A DNA stretch of 46,841 nucleotides from Lentilactobacillus parafarraginis DSM 18390 = JCM 14109 (GCF_001435895.1 NZ_AZFZ01000016.1:1-46841); one strand, 5' to 3'. Positions 36,430 through 44,551 are shown, counted from the first letter of the stretch. The notes: generated by a model not told the origin, from the letters alone. Made by a program: numbers and translations.

Positions 36430-37749
36430 TTATTTAATGGGCAAGACCACCGTAAACGTGGTCCCCTTTGGATGGTTATCCTTAACGGTAATCGTACCAT
36501 GGTGTTCCTTAACGACCCACTGGGCAATCGCTAAACCGAGACCGTTACCCCCAGTTTTCGCGTTTCTGGACTTGTCTGAGCGGTAAAACCGTTCAAAAAC
36601 ATGCTTTTTGTCAACGTCGGCAATTCCCTGCCCAGTGTCGCGAACCTCCAGTTTAAGTCGGCTTTCATGAACAACCTCGGCCGCAAACGTCACCGTACCG
36701 CCAGTGGGCGTGTATTTGATGGCGTTGTCCAGCAAAATGATAATGAGCTGGCGAATCAAATCCGGGTCGAGTTTGCCCTCCCCGCTCACCTTAATCTGAT
36801 CATCCAACGATTTTGACTGACTGGCAGCAATATCACGATACGGTTTGATCAGTTGTTCCAGCCATTTTTGCAGATTGACGCTTTGACGGTTAATCTGAAT
36901 GATATCCGCGTCTGAACGGGCCAGGGTCAACAAACGGTTCGTCAAAGTTTGTAAATGCCGCACTTCATCCAGAGACGTGGAGATGGGTTCCACCTGATCA
37001 ATCACCTGTGATTTAGGTTTCGTCAACATGTATTCCATCTGATTTTGAATCACCGTCAACGGCGTCCGCAATTCATGGGCGGCGTTGGCGCTAAATTGCT
37101 TCTGCCGATTCCATGACGCCAAAATTGGCCGCATGCTGGATCGGGAGAGAAAATAAGCAATCCCAATCGCTAAAATCCAGAATACCAGTAACGTCGTTAA
37201 CAGTGACTTTCGAAACCCGTGGATCGCCAACAGATCCGAGTCAATATTTTCCAAGATCAAAACGTACCGGCCGGCATACATCGGATTGGAATTTGATTTA
37301 GGGACCTTAATTAGCAACGTCCGAAAATAGTGGACGGACGCGTCGGAAGATGTCAGGGTCATCTCGCCAACCTTATTAACCTGCGACACGTCCAGTCGCG
37401 TACCCGCAAACACGTCATATAAGCGATTCCCCAACATCGTGTTATTCACAATTCGGCCCTTACTGTTGAACACTAAAATGTTGGTTCGAAAGGGCGTATT
37501 CTGCCCGGGAATCTGATTAGGAACCTGGCCATTGACTGCTGGCCGCCCAGACCGAAAAGTTGCCGGCTTCCGGTTGGTCAGCACGCCGTTTTTTTGCCAC
37601 TCCAATCCCCGATCAATATTTTGATAGATCGATCGCTGGAACAAAAAGTTAACGACCAGCCCCAAAACCGCAAACAACAGCGCAAACCCAATTAATTCCT
37701 TGGCAAACAGCGAAAGTTGCTGCTTTCGCTGCGGATCCCCCTTTATCAC
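36430..37749 (-). CDS. sensor histidine kinase
   Basis: 439 residues. Membrane spans at about 17-39 and 183-203 enclose an extracellular sensor domain of about 140 residues with a Gly/Pro/Asn-rich start. HisKA domain with phospho-acceptor His225 (AAHELRTPLTV), HATPase with N box LLDNAIKYTPTGG, G1 DTGQGI, F box FERFYRSD and G2 GGNGLGLAI. GTG start overlaps the regulator stop by 4 nt (GTGA). Its signal is unknown. The pair is divergent from the glycosylation genes, which are its likeliest targets. Confidence 0.93.
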   Translation of the reverse strand: MIKGDPQRKQQLSLFAKELIGFALLFAVLGLVVNFLFQRSIYQNIDRGLEWQKNGVLTNRKPATFRSGRPAVNGQVPNQIPGQNTPFRTNILVFNSKGRIVNNTMLGNRLYDVFAGTRLDVSQVNKVGEMTLTSSDASVHYFRTLLIKVPKSNSNPMYAGRYVLILENIDSDLLAIHGFRKSLLTTLLVFWILAIGIAYFLSRSSMRPILASWNRQKQFSANAAHELRTPLTVIQNQMEYMLTKPKSQVIDQVEPISTSLDEVRHLQTLTNRLLTLARSDADIIQINRQSVNLQKWLEQLIKPYRDIAASQSKSLDDQIKVSGEGKLDPDLIRQLIIILLDNAIKYTPTGGTVTFAAEVVHESRLKLEVRDTGQGIADVDKKHVFERFYRSDKSRNAKTGGNGLGLAIAQWVVKEHHGTITVKDNHPKGTTFTVVLPIK

Positions 37750-38438
37750 GCAAGTTCCTCCGTTTCGAACATGTACCCAACGTTTCGCAGCGTCCGAATT
37801 GGTTTAAGATCGGTCGCTGTTTTAATCTTCTTTCTCAAGTTACTCATATAAACCTCAACCACCGAAATGGCGGTTTCGGATTCAAATCCCCACAGGCGGT
37901 CAAAAATCTGTTCCTTAGTAATAATCGTATCCGGATTTTGCAGAAAGTAAACTAGCAAATCAAACTCTTTACCATTAAGCTCCAGCGGCTTTTCAGAAAC
38001 GATCACGGTGCGATTACTAAGATCAACGGTAAATGGGCCAACCACCATTTGGTTATCATTGCCCATGTGCCCGCTGCGCTTCAGCAGCGCTTTAACACGC
38101 ATGAGCAGTTCTTCGCGATGAAACGGCTTGGTTAAGTAATCGTCGGCGCCAAGCTCAAAGCCGTGAACCTTATCATCCAGCGTATCCTTAGCTGTCAAAA
38201 TTAAAACCGGCATTGACAAATGCGACTCGTTTCGCCAATGCTTCAAAATGTCATAGCCATTAACTTGAGGCAACATTAAATCAAGAACTACCAGATCGTA
38301 AATTCCTTCTTCTCCCAGCATTTGACCTTCAAAGCCATCGTGAGAGACCGTCGTTTGGGCAATCTCTCCCAGAAATAGTTGGAGGCTTTTAGCTAGAGAC
38401 TCATCATCTTCAATGATTAAAATATGCAGTTCTTTCAT
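37746..38438 (-). CDS. OmpR/PhoB-family response regulator
   Basis: 230 residues. Receiver domain with acidic pocket D11-D12, phospho-acceptor D53 (VVLDLMLP) and K near 105 (YLTKPF); C-terminal winged helix with KEFDLLVYFLQNPD and VEVYMSNLRKKI. AAGGAG is 7 nt before ATG 38438. First gene of the two-gene unit with the kinase. The 186-bp gap to gtrA is where it would bind if it controls itself and the cassette. Confidence 0.95.
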   Translation of the reverse strand: MKELHILIIEDDESLAKSLQLFLGEIAQTTVSHDGFEGQMLGEEGIYDLVVLDLMLPQVNGYDILKHWRNESHLSMPVLILTAKDTLDDKVHGFELGADDYLTKPFHREELLMRVKALLKRSGHMGNDNQMVVGPFTVDLSNRTVIVSEKPLELNGKEFDLLVYFLQNPDTIITKEQIFDRLWGFESETAISVVEVYMSNLRKKIKTATDLKPIRTLRNVGYMFETEELA

Positions 38439-38596
38439 TCATTTTCTCCTTTTGTTAAACAACTTCACCTTCTCATAAATTAAATGTTTTTCCGATGTTC
38501 GTCAACCATTGCCCCGGAATTTTACACAATTGTCATTTTTAAGCTTAGTTTATGCTGGTTCGGTTAAACTCATTGACATCATAAATAAAAGGAGGA
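38439..38596 (+). promoter_or_regulatory. divergent control region of the response regulator and the glycosylation cassette
   Basis: AT-rich. On the plus strand TTGTCA (38530-38535 region) with TATGCT 15 nt on is the best promoter candidate; a strong AGGAGG (38590-38595) follows. A TTGACA at 38573-38578 is too close to the ribosome site to be its -35. I could not define clear direct repeats for the regulator. Confidence 0.35.
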
Positions 38597-38624
38597 ATGA
38601 CCAATTACGGAAATCAAGCAATTA

Positions 38625-39011
38625 TTGAAGTTTGGGCTGATTGGCGCCGGCAATACCGGGTTAACCTATGTCATTTATCTGATTCTGCTGCATGCGACCA
38701 GCCCCACGATTGCAATGGCGATTGGCTATGGGGCAACGTCGCTACTCAGTCTCTCGTTAAATAACCACTGGGTATTCAAGGCTCACGCCAACTTTAAATC
38801 CGTGGTTGTCAAATATTACACAACCTACGCGTCAACGTGGTTGTTAAGTACCGTCATCACCGACGTGCTGAGCACCTATACCGGGATTAACGCCCACTTT
38901 ATCCCGATATTCAGCTTAGCCGTAACGGTGCCGACCAATTTCTTACTATCAAAATTCTGGGTTTTCAAGCACTCAGACCCCAAGGAGGCACAACATTTTG
39001 GCAACCAATAA
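38625..39011 (+). CDS. GtrA family membrane protein (lipid-linked sugar flippase candidate)
   Basis: 128 residues from the TTG at 38625, four membrane spans (about 2-22, 28-46, 65-85 and 92-112), with the family's NHWVFK and SKFWVFK motifs. GtrA-like proteins are thought to flip undecaprenyl-phosphate-linked sugars. The start is odd: this TTG has no ribosome site, while a perfect AGGAGG at 38590-38595 points to an ATG at 38597 in another frame and to an ATT at 38604 in this frame. The residues between (ITEIKQLL) look like a normal GtrA start, so the true protein probably begins near 38604, by a rare ATT start or after a small frameshift. Its end overlaps the GT39 gene by 14 nt. Confidence 0.8.
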   Translation: MKFGLIGAGNTGLTYVIYLILLHATSPTIAMAIGYGATSLLSLSLNNHWVFKAHANFKSVVVKYYTTYASTWLLSTVITDVLSTYTGINAHFIPIFSLAVTVPTNFLLSKFWVFKHSDPKEAQHFGNQ

Positions 39012-40011
39012 TCATTATTTGAGAGGCATTCAAAATCGATCCAAGAGGAAATTTCATGTCGATTGGATTTTATCAATCATTCTCTTACTCGCGCTGTTTC
39101 TATACGGGTGGCAAATCTGGAAAGCCGGCTCGGCAAATGCCTTTTATACAGCCGCCATCAAAAGTATGACGGAAAGTTTTAAGAACTTTTGGTACGGCAG
39201 CTTTGATCCCGCCGGTTACATCACGGTTGATAAACCACCGGTCGCCCTTTGGTTCATGGCAATCAGCGCAAAAATATTCGGTCTTCACGGCTGGAGCATC
39301 GTCCTGCCCTCCGTATTATTCGGGGTTGGGTCCGTCTATTTAATCTATCAACTGGTAACGCCATTTTTCGGCAAAAACGCTGGCCGCCTGAGCGCGCTGG
39401 CCATGACGATTACCCCAATCGTGGTGGCCGATTCAAGAACCAATAATATGGACGCGACGTTGGTATTCTTCTTACTACTCGCGGTCTGGTTGCTTGTTCG
39501 ATCAATCTCTAAACACAATGTCTGGCTGCTAATCGTCAGTTTTTCACTAATTGGAATTGCATTTAACGTCAAAATGCTTCAAGCGTTCATGATTCTTCCA
39601 GCAATGTATTTATTCTACTGGCTGGCAGCCAACGAGTCTTGGAAGTCAAAAATCACAAAGCTGGTTTTTGCGACCGTTGGATTGGCCGTATTCACCCTGG
39701 CCTATCCGGTATCGGTCGATTTGACACCCGCCAGTCAACGGCCCTACGTTGGCGGATCGGAAACCAATTCAGAACTCGAATTGGCCTTTGGCTATAACGG
39801 GACTGAACGGCTGTTAGGCCAGACTACCGGAACCGGCGGCACATTTGGCGGCGGGATGAACGCTAAAAGCCAGAAGAAATCAACCGGTGGCCCGGGTGGC
39901 GGTAAAATGCCAACTGCCATGAAGCAGAATGGTAAGACCCCAACCGGCAAAACCAGTAAAAATGGCGGCCAAAAGATGCCAACGGGTGGTCCAGGCGGTC
40001 AAGCCGGTTAA
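38998..40011 (+). CDS. GT39 glycosyltransferase, N-terminal part
   Basis: 337 residues, TTG start with AAGGAGG 9 nt upstream. Contains the catalytic half: first span at about 24-41, then the extracellular loop DPAGYITVDKPPVALWF (about 66-82) typical of PMT/ArnT enzymes, followed by five or more spans with the TNNMDATLVFF segment near 143. These enzymes take a sugar from a polyprenyl-phosphate carrier outside the membrane and move it to a surface acceptor. The last 60 residues are low complexity, rich in Gly, Lys, Thr and Pro (GGPGGGKMP, KTPTGKT). Ends at the internal TAA. Confidence 0.8.
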   Translation: MATNNHYLRGIQNRSKRKFHVDWILSIILLLALFLYGWQIWKAGSANAFYTAAIKSMTESFKNFWYGSFDPAGYITVDKPPVALWFMAISAKIFGLHGWSIVLPSVLFGVGSVYLIYQLVTPFFGKNAGRLSALAMTITPIVVADSRTNNMDATLVFFLLLAVWLLVRSISKHNVWLLIVSFSLIGIAFNVKMLQAFMILPAMYLFYWLAANESWKSKITKLVFATVGLAVFTLAYPVSVDLTPASQRPYVGGSETNSELELAFGYNGTERLLGQTTGTGGTFGGGMNAKSQKKSTGGPGGGKMPTAMKQNGKTPTGKTSKNGGQKMPTGGPGGQAG

Positions 40012-40029
40012 AAAGGCGGTCCCGGAAAA

Positions 40030-41316
40030 ATGGGCGCTGGCGGTGGCGGCGGGGCCTTTAACATCGGAACAATCGGGCCATTGCGCCTGTTCCAATCAGC
40101 TCTGGGGCCCCAAATCAGTTGGCTGCTGCCATTCGCCATTATCGGTCTGATTGGCGGTTTGGTTTATTACCGTGATCGGCGGAAGCGTTGGCTGCATTTA
40201 TCAACCGAACAAAAGCACCTCGTTCTCTGGGCCAGCTGGCTGGTTCCAGTAGCGGGATTCTTCTCGGTTGCCAGCTTCTTTCATCCCTACTACACAATTA
40301 TGCTGGCACCGCCAATTGCAGCCCTGTTTGGGATCGGGATGGTCGCCCTTTCCCGGATGCTTCGAGACAATTCCCGTACAAATTGGCGTTTCTACCTGCT
40401 TCCGCTGGCAATCCTGACAACGGCAGGGCTTCAAGCCTGGTACGTGAGTTCCGATTATCCTTGGTTGACCTGGGTGATTTTAATTGTCGCGGTTATCGCA
40501 ACGATTCTGCTCATGATCTTTCCGCGAAACACGGCCGGCCAGACGCTACTCGGTTTGGCAACCGTCAGCATTTTAGCGGCTCCGGCATGGTGGTCACTCA
40601 CGCCAACTTTAGCAGCCGAATCCGCCATGATTCCAACCGCCGGTCCCTCCCTGCTTGAAAGCAACGGCGCTGGCGGCGGTGGAATGGGCATGGGCAACTC
40701 CTCTGTGAATAAGAAACTGCTCAGTTATCTGGAAAAGCATCAGGGCAACGCCAAATATCTCTTCGCCACCAGCGACTCCACCACTGCGGCACCATACATC
40801 ATCAAGACCGGTAAGGCAGTGATGGCAATGGGCGGCTTTAACGGAACCGATCCGGCCATCAGTCTGAGTCAATTTAAAAAGTTGGTTAAAACTGGCCAGT
40901 TGAAGTACTTCTACTACTCTGGCAGGTCCGGCAACACCAAGATTATCAATTGGATCAAGAAACATGCCACAAAGGTTAAAACCAGTTTGTACCAAGATTC
41001 AACTCAATCCCAAGCCGGCATGTTCGGCCAGCCCGGCGCCGCAAGTACTGGCAAGAAATCGGCCAAGGCAGGGACACCAACGACGGGATCAAAGGGCCAG
41101 CGACCAACTGGTAAACGGTCTGTCCCAACCGGTAAACCATCGGCAAAGAAGGGAACGGCTCCAGGCAGCCGGCCAACAACTACTAAAAAAGCGGCTTCCA
41201 CGAAGGCAAATTCAGCAAAGGCAACCAAAAAACAGCCAACCGCTCAGCCATCAATGGGTGGCGGCATGGGTGGCCAATCGTCTGTCCTGTATGATTTATC
41301 GACAATTTACAAATAA
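40030..41316 (+). CDS. GT39 glycosyltransferase, C-terminal part
   Basis: 428 residues from the first ATG after the internal stop. A Gly run (GAGGGGGAFN), four or five membrane spans (about 30-200) including the HPYYTIMLAPP segment that is typical of YkcB-like enzymes, then a soluble extracellular domain with AGGGGMGMG and YLFATSDSTTAAPY. The end is a second low-complexity stretch with PTGK repeats, many Lys, Thr, Ala and Pro, and GGGMGGQ. AAAGG about 13 nt upstream of the ATG is a poor ribosome site, so independent translation would need re-initiation. Confidence 0.75.
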   Translation: MGAGGGGGAFNIGTIGPLRLFQSALGPQISWLLPFAIIGLIGGLVYYRDRRKRWLHLSTEQKHLVLWASWLVPVAGFFSVASFFHPYYTIMLAPPIAALFGIGMVALSRMLRDNSRTNWRFYLLPLAILTTAGLQAWYVSSDYPWLTWVILIVAVIATILLMIFPRNTAGQTLLGLATVSILAAPAWWSLTPTLAAESAMIPTAGPSLLESNGAGGGGMGMGNSSVNKKLLSYLEKHQGNAKYLFATSDSTTAAPYIIKTGKAVMAMGGFNGTDPAISLSQFKKLVKTGQLKYFYYSGRSGNTKIINWIKKHATKVKTSLYQDSTQSQAGMFGQPGAASTGKKSAKAGTPTTGSKGQRPTGKRSVPTGKPSAKKGTAPGSRPTTTKKAASTKANSAKATKKQPTAQPSMGGGMGGQSSVLYDLSTIYK

Positions 41317-41328
41317 GGAGGTCTTCAA

Positions 41329-42342
41329 ATGGCAAACAACCCCAGCTTAATTTCAATCGTCTTACCGGTCTTTAACGAAGAGGAAGGCATTCAAAAAACC
41401 GTTGCAACCCTTGAATCGTTTATTGACCATCAACCGCAGACGTTTGAATTGATTTTTGTTGACGATGGTTCCCATGATAAAACCGTCGAGATTCTCACAA
41501 ATGCTCAGCAGAACTTTCACAACATCCGGATTGTTAAATTCTCAAGAAACTTCGGTCACCAATTGGCAATCTCGGCTGGCATTCGCTATACCAGTGGTGA
41601 TGCCGTGGTCGTAATGGACGCTGACCTCCAAGATCCGCCTTCGGTTATCGTTGATATGATCGCTAAATGGCAGCAGGGTTACGACGTCGTTTACGGCAAA
41701 CGGGTTTCCCGGGACGGCGAGACCATTTTCAAAAAGCTCACCGCCTCACTGTTTTATCGCACCCTCAAAAAGATTACTAGCGTCGATATTCCCTTGGACA
41801 CCGGTGATTTCCGCTTAATGGATCGTGCCGTCGTTGGTGAACTTCGCAAGATGAACGAAACGGATCCATACGTTCGGGGGATGGTCAGTTGGGTGGGGTT
41901 CAAACAAACCGCCGTTGAATACGAGCGTCAGGAACGCTTCGCTGGGACATCAAAGTATCCCTTGTCCAAAATGATTCGCCTTGCGATGGATGGGGTCACC
42001 TCATTTTCAACTTTGCCGCTCCAGCTTGCAACTTGGTTTGGCTCGCTTTCAATCATTTTCAGTCTAGGATATCTAATCACCACCCTTTTCACTGGATTTG
42101 GGACCGGTGAATTTACGGTATTTGCGTTATTCCTGATGTTCGGGTTAGTTCTACTGTCGCTGGGCATCATGGGCGCCTATCTTTTCAGAACCTTTGATGC
42201 CTCTCGAAAGCGGCCGCTGTACATCGTCGAAAAGACAAGTGGGTTTCAATCCGGTGAGCGCGATATTCGCCGGGTCCGCCAAACGAAGGCTGTTAAAGCC
42301 AGGTACTATGCCAGGCAACCCAACCACCAAGTCATCCAATAA
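41329..42342 (+). CDS. GT2 polyprenyl-phosphate sugar transferase (GtrB/YkcC type)
   Basis: 337 residues. GT-A catalytic domain (VLPVFNEEEGI near 13; VDDGSHDKT near 45; DADLQDPP near 98; DTGDFRLMDR near 160) and two C-terminal membrane spans (about 232-258 and 265-288), as in GtrB and YkcC. It would load a sugar on undecaprenyl phosphate on the inside for flipping by GtrA and use by the GT39 enzyme. AAGGAGG is 8 nt before the ATG; 12 nt after the GT39 frame ends. Sugar identity cannot be told. Gene is intact. Confidence 0.9.
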   Translation: MANNPSLISIVLPVFNEEEGIQKTVATLESFIDHQPQTFELIFVDDGSHDKTVEILTNAQQNFHNIRIVKFSRNFGHQLAISAGIRYTSGDAVVVMDADLQDPPSVIVDMIAKWQQGYDVVYGKRVSRDGETIFKKLTASLFYRTLKKITSVDIPLDTGDFRLMDRAVVGELRKMNETDPYVRGMVSWVGFKQTAVEYERQERFAGTSKYPLSKMIRLAMDGVTSFSTLPLQLATWFGSLSIIFSLGYLITTLFTGFGTGEFTVFALFLMFGLVLLSLGIMGAYLFRTFDASRKRPLYIVEKTSGFQSGERDIRRVRQTKAVKARYYARQPNHQVIQ

Positions 42343-42356
42343 ATCATGAGTCAAAA

Positions 42357-42404
42357 TTAAAGAAGCTGCTAACCACGATTGCAATCGTGATTAGCAGCTT
42401 CTTT
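42357..42404. terminator. long bidirectional hairpin between the GT2 gene and mecA
   Basis: AAAGAAGCTGCTAA-CACGATT and AATCGTG-TTAGCAGCTTCTTT pair over about 21 bp with a single mismatch and a 2-nt loop. T-rich ends on both sides. Convergent genes end on both flanks. Confidence 0.85.
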
Positions 42405-42419
42405 AGTCGAATCAGCAAC

Positions 42420-43088
42420 TCATTTAAAATAGTAACGACTCAACTCGAGCGCGCTATTCTCCATGATGTGCTGGCCATATTCATTTAAAACGTCTTCTGT
42501 AACGGTGGTTTTCTTACCGTATTCGTTAGCAATCGCAACTTCATCAGTCACAACCATATCAACTGGATCGTTACTAAACAATTCCAGTTTCAGGTAATAC
42601 TTGTCGTTGAACAGGTAGAGATCTGACGTGCCGTTCTCTAACCGTAAAGCTTTAGCTAACGCGGCAAAATCGTTTAAATCATCAAATTCAAGAATGACTG
42701 TGCGTTTTTGATGGCCAAATTCATCATTGGTTTTTTTATCGTTTTCCGGCTTGTTACTGGTGCCGTGTTCACTAATATATTTAGAAACCTGGTCATGCTT
42801 CTCATGGTCATCACCGGAACCAAGCAGCGGTTCATCATCGTCAGACATATTAACATCTTTACTAATAAATAGTTCAAGACCATTCTGATTTGGAAGAACT
42901 TGAAAAGTGACGGCGTCATTATTTTGAAACTGATGATCCTTGTCAACTTCCTCGAGAATGCTGTAGAAGAAACTTTCAATCTGTTTATGATTCCCCAGCA
43001 AGTCTAAAACCGTGATACCGCGCTTATCCAGATCATCATTACCGATCAAAACTCGAATTGTATTCTCGTTGATCCGTTCCATTTCCAT
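42420..43088 (-). CDS. mecA: adaptor protein MecA
   Basis: 222 residues. N-terminal substrate-recognition domain (MEMERINENTIRVLI, the usual MecA start), an acidic middle (SDDDEPLLGSGDD) and a C-terminal ClpC-binding domain (VILEFDDLNDFAALAKAL near 130; YYLKLELF near 170). It hands substrates such as ComK or ComX to ClpCP and activates ClpC. GGTGG is 6 nt before the ATG. Next to spx as in Bacillus. Confidence 0.95.
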   Translation of the reverse strand: MEMERINENTIRVLIGNDDLDKRGITVLDLLGNHKQIESFFYSILEEVDKDHQFQNNDAVTFQVLPNQNGLELFISKDVNMSDDDEPLLGSGDDHEKHDQVSKYISEHGTSNKPENDKKTNDEFGHQKRTVILEFDDLNDFAALAKALRLENGTSDLYLFNDKYYLKLELFSNDPVDMVVTDEVAIANEYGKKTTVTEDVLNEYGQHIMENSALELSRYYFK

Positions 43089-43204
43089 AGTTAGCCACCC
43101 CTTTCAATCTTTGAGGGTAATTATTATAACATTGTAACACAAATAATGTCCATGTAAATAATACGGCTAAAAATGGTGGGTGACAAGCAATTCATTCTTT
43201 TTGC
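43089..43204. other. gap between mecA and spx
   Basis: 116 bp, AT-rich. It must hold the mecA promoter on the minus strand. I see no clear terminator hairpin for spx and no coding frame. Confidence 0.35.
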
Positions 43205-43603
43205 TCATTGCGCGCTTTGAATCATCCGCTCGAGGTCACTCTTTCGAATATCGCGTGGCAGAAAGCGGCGAATCTCATCATCATTAAACCCGATTTGGAG
43301 ACGTCGTTGGTCAACCATAATTGGGCGCCGAATCATTTCTGGATGAGCTTCAAGCAGTTCCAATAGCTCACCAATCTTCATTGAATTGATCTTGTCTTGG
43401 AATTGCTTGTAAGCAAATGATCTTGTGGAAACCAAACTTTCCGTCCCATCTTCAGACAACATCAAAATTTGCTTAAGTTCCGCTTTGGTAAGCGGGTGGG
43501 CAAAAATGTTTCGTTCCTCAAAATCAACGTGATTATCGATCAACCATTTCTTGGCTTTTCTGCAAGATGTGCAACTTGGGGTTGTTAAGAATTGGACTGT
43601 CAT
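43205..43603 (-). CDS. spx: redox regulator Spx
   Basis: 132-residue ArsC-like protein that binds the RNA polymerase alpha C-terminal domain and reprograms transcription under thiol stress. Redox switch C11-x-x-C14 (PSCTSCRKAKKWL), IRRPIMVDQRRL near 91 and GFNDDEIRRFLPR near 108 are family hallmarks. AGGAG is 10 nt before ATG 43603. Its turnover would involve ClpXP with SpxH, encoded at 30977. Confidence 0.96.
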   Translation of the reverse strand: MTVQFLTTPSCTSCRKAKKWLIDNHVDFEERNIFAHPLTKAELKQILMLSEDGTESLVSTRSFAYKQFQDKINSMKIGELLELLEAHPEMIRRPIMVDQRRLQIGFNDDEIRRFLPRDIRKSDLERMIQSAQ

Positions 43604-43618
43604 AATAACTCATCTCCT

Positions 43619-43668
43619 ATAACTTTTTTCGTTATACTGAGTATATAGCAAAAAGTTATCAAAGTCAT
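43619..43668 (-). promoter_or_regulatory. spx promoter inside a nested dyad
   Basis: Minus strand ATGACT (43663-43668), 17 nt, TATACT (43640-43645). The -10 is one arm of a palindrome TATACT-g-AGTATA on that axis, and this is enclosed by a perfect 10-bp inverted repeat ATAACTTTTT (43619-43628 on the plus strand) and AAAAAGTTAT (43650-43659). This symmetry around the -10 and start site looks like an operator. It does not match the PerR or Fur box. Confidence 0.65.
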
Positions 43669-43721
43669 AAGATTCACAAAATAGTCCAGAAAAGGTTAAA
43701 CTTTCATCACAATTAAAGAAT

Positions 43722-44462
43722 TTATACCTGAATTGTTAAGTATTTTCGGGCCAGTTGAATTGAAACCCCGTCCCCAGCGGATTCCTGGGCTTCCAGCAAC
43801 AGTTGGTGTTGATCACCATCGGCCGGTAGATGGGTTAATAACAACTTTTTAACCCCAGCATCTTTGGCCACCCTACCTGATTCCGTCGATGTCATATGCC
43901 ATTTAGTTCCGGTTTTACCAGCATAAAAGTTCGTATCAGTCATTAACAGATCGGCATCGTGAGCAAACGGCGCGATTTCAGGAAAATAATTCGTATCGGC
44001 CGTAAAGACCAGCACTTTTTCGCTTGTTTTTTCTGTAATTCGCAGCCCAAACGCCGGTACCGGATGATGCATTTTCAAAAACGTGATTGAAAATGGGCCG
44101 ACATCCAATGATGCATTTGGATCGTAAGCAATCCCTTTTGTGGAGTTGGGCCAGTCAAGCCCCTTAAAATTCTGCGAATCGAGTTGATGCCCATAAATTG
44201 GTAACACGGCTTCATCGTAACGCTTTGAGTGGAGCTGCCAATAATATTGAAGCACGCCGACGTCGGCGGTATGGTCATGATGATAGTGTGTCAGAATTAG
44301 ACCATTCAACTTCAAGGGATCAAGGACATCCTCCAAACTAAGAAGCGCCCCACTGCCACAATCAATTAATAAATGAAAGCCGCTAGATTCAAGCAAATAA
44401 CTACTGGTCCCAATGCCATTTGCCGGATACCCGCCAAGATATCCGAGGACTGTGAGTTTCAA
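43722..44462 (-). CDS. MBL-fold metal-dependent hydrolase
   Basis: 246 residues, metallo-beta-lactamase fold of the RNase Z/YhfI-like branch. LTHYHHDHTADVG near 58 gives the HxHxDH site; further ligands are the His in KMHHPVPAFG near 135, Asp in VFTADTNYF near 155 and His in LLTHLPADGD near 212. An ATG at 44468 lies only one base from GGAGG; TTG 44462 is 7 nt away and gives the family's MKLTVLG start, so it is used. Substrate unknown. Confidence 0.88.
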   Translation of the reverse strand: MKLTVLGYLGGYPANGIGTSSYLLESSGFHLLIDCGSGALLSLEDVLDPLKLNGLILTHYHHDHTADVGVLQYYWQLHSKRYDEAVLPIYGHQLDSQNFKGLDWPNSTKGIAYDPNASLDVGPFSITFLKMHHPVPAFGLRITEKTSEKVLVFTADTNYFPEIAPFAHDADLLMTDTNFYAGKTGTKWHMTSTESGRVAKDAGVKKLLLTHLPADGDQHQLLLEAQESAGDGVSIQLARKYLTIQV

Positions 44463-44490
44463 TGTCATTCCTCCTTGTTGTTTTGATTTC

Positions 44491-44551
44491 AGTATAGGTG
44501 TCCCTCATTGAAAAGTAAATGTTTGGCTAAGCATCTGAAAAAAAGTATAAT
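44491..44551. promoter_or_regulatory. back-to-back promoters of the MBL hydrolase and HmoB-like genes
   Basis: Minus strand: TTTACT (44514-44519), 17 nt, TATACT (44491-44496). Plus strand: TTGGCT (44523-44528), 17 nt, TATAAT (44546-44551). The two -35 boxes are only 3 bp apart. Confidence 0.7.

Larger units (their letters stand above)
38998..41316 (+). pseudogene. GT39-family glycosyltransferase gene interrupted by one in-frame TAA
   Basis: The frame from 38998 continues after the TAA at 40009-40011 without shift to 41316. Joined, it would be a protein of about 772 residues of the YkcB/ArnT-like GT39 type, the usual full length. The stop falls in a Gly/Lys-rich loop (GGPGGQAG, stop, KGGPGKMG). 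One base change from a sense codon explains it. It may be a recent mutation, a sequencing error, or a tolerated split; the two parts are described separately. Confidence 0.75.
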
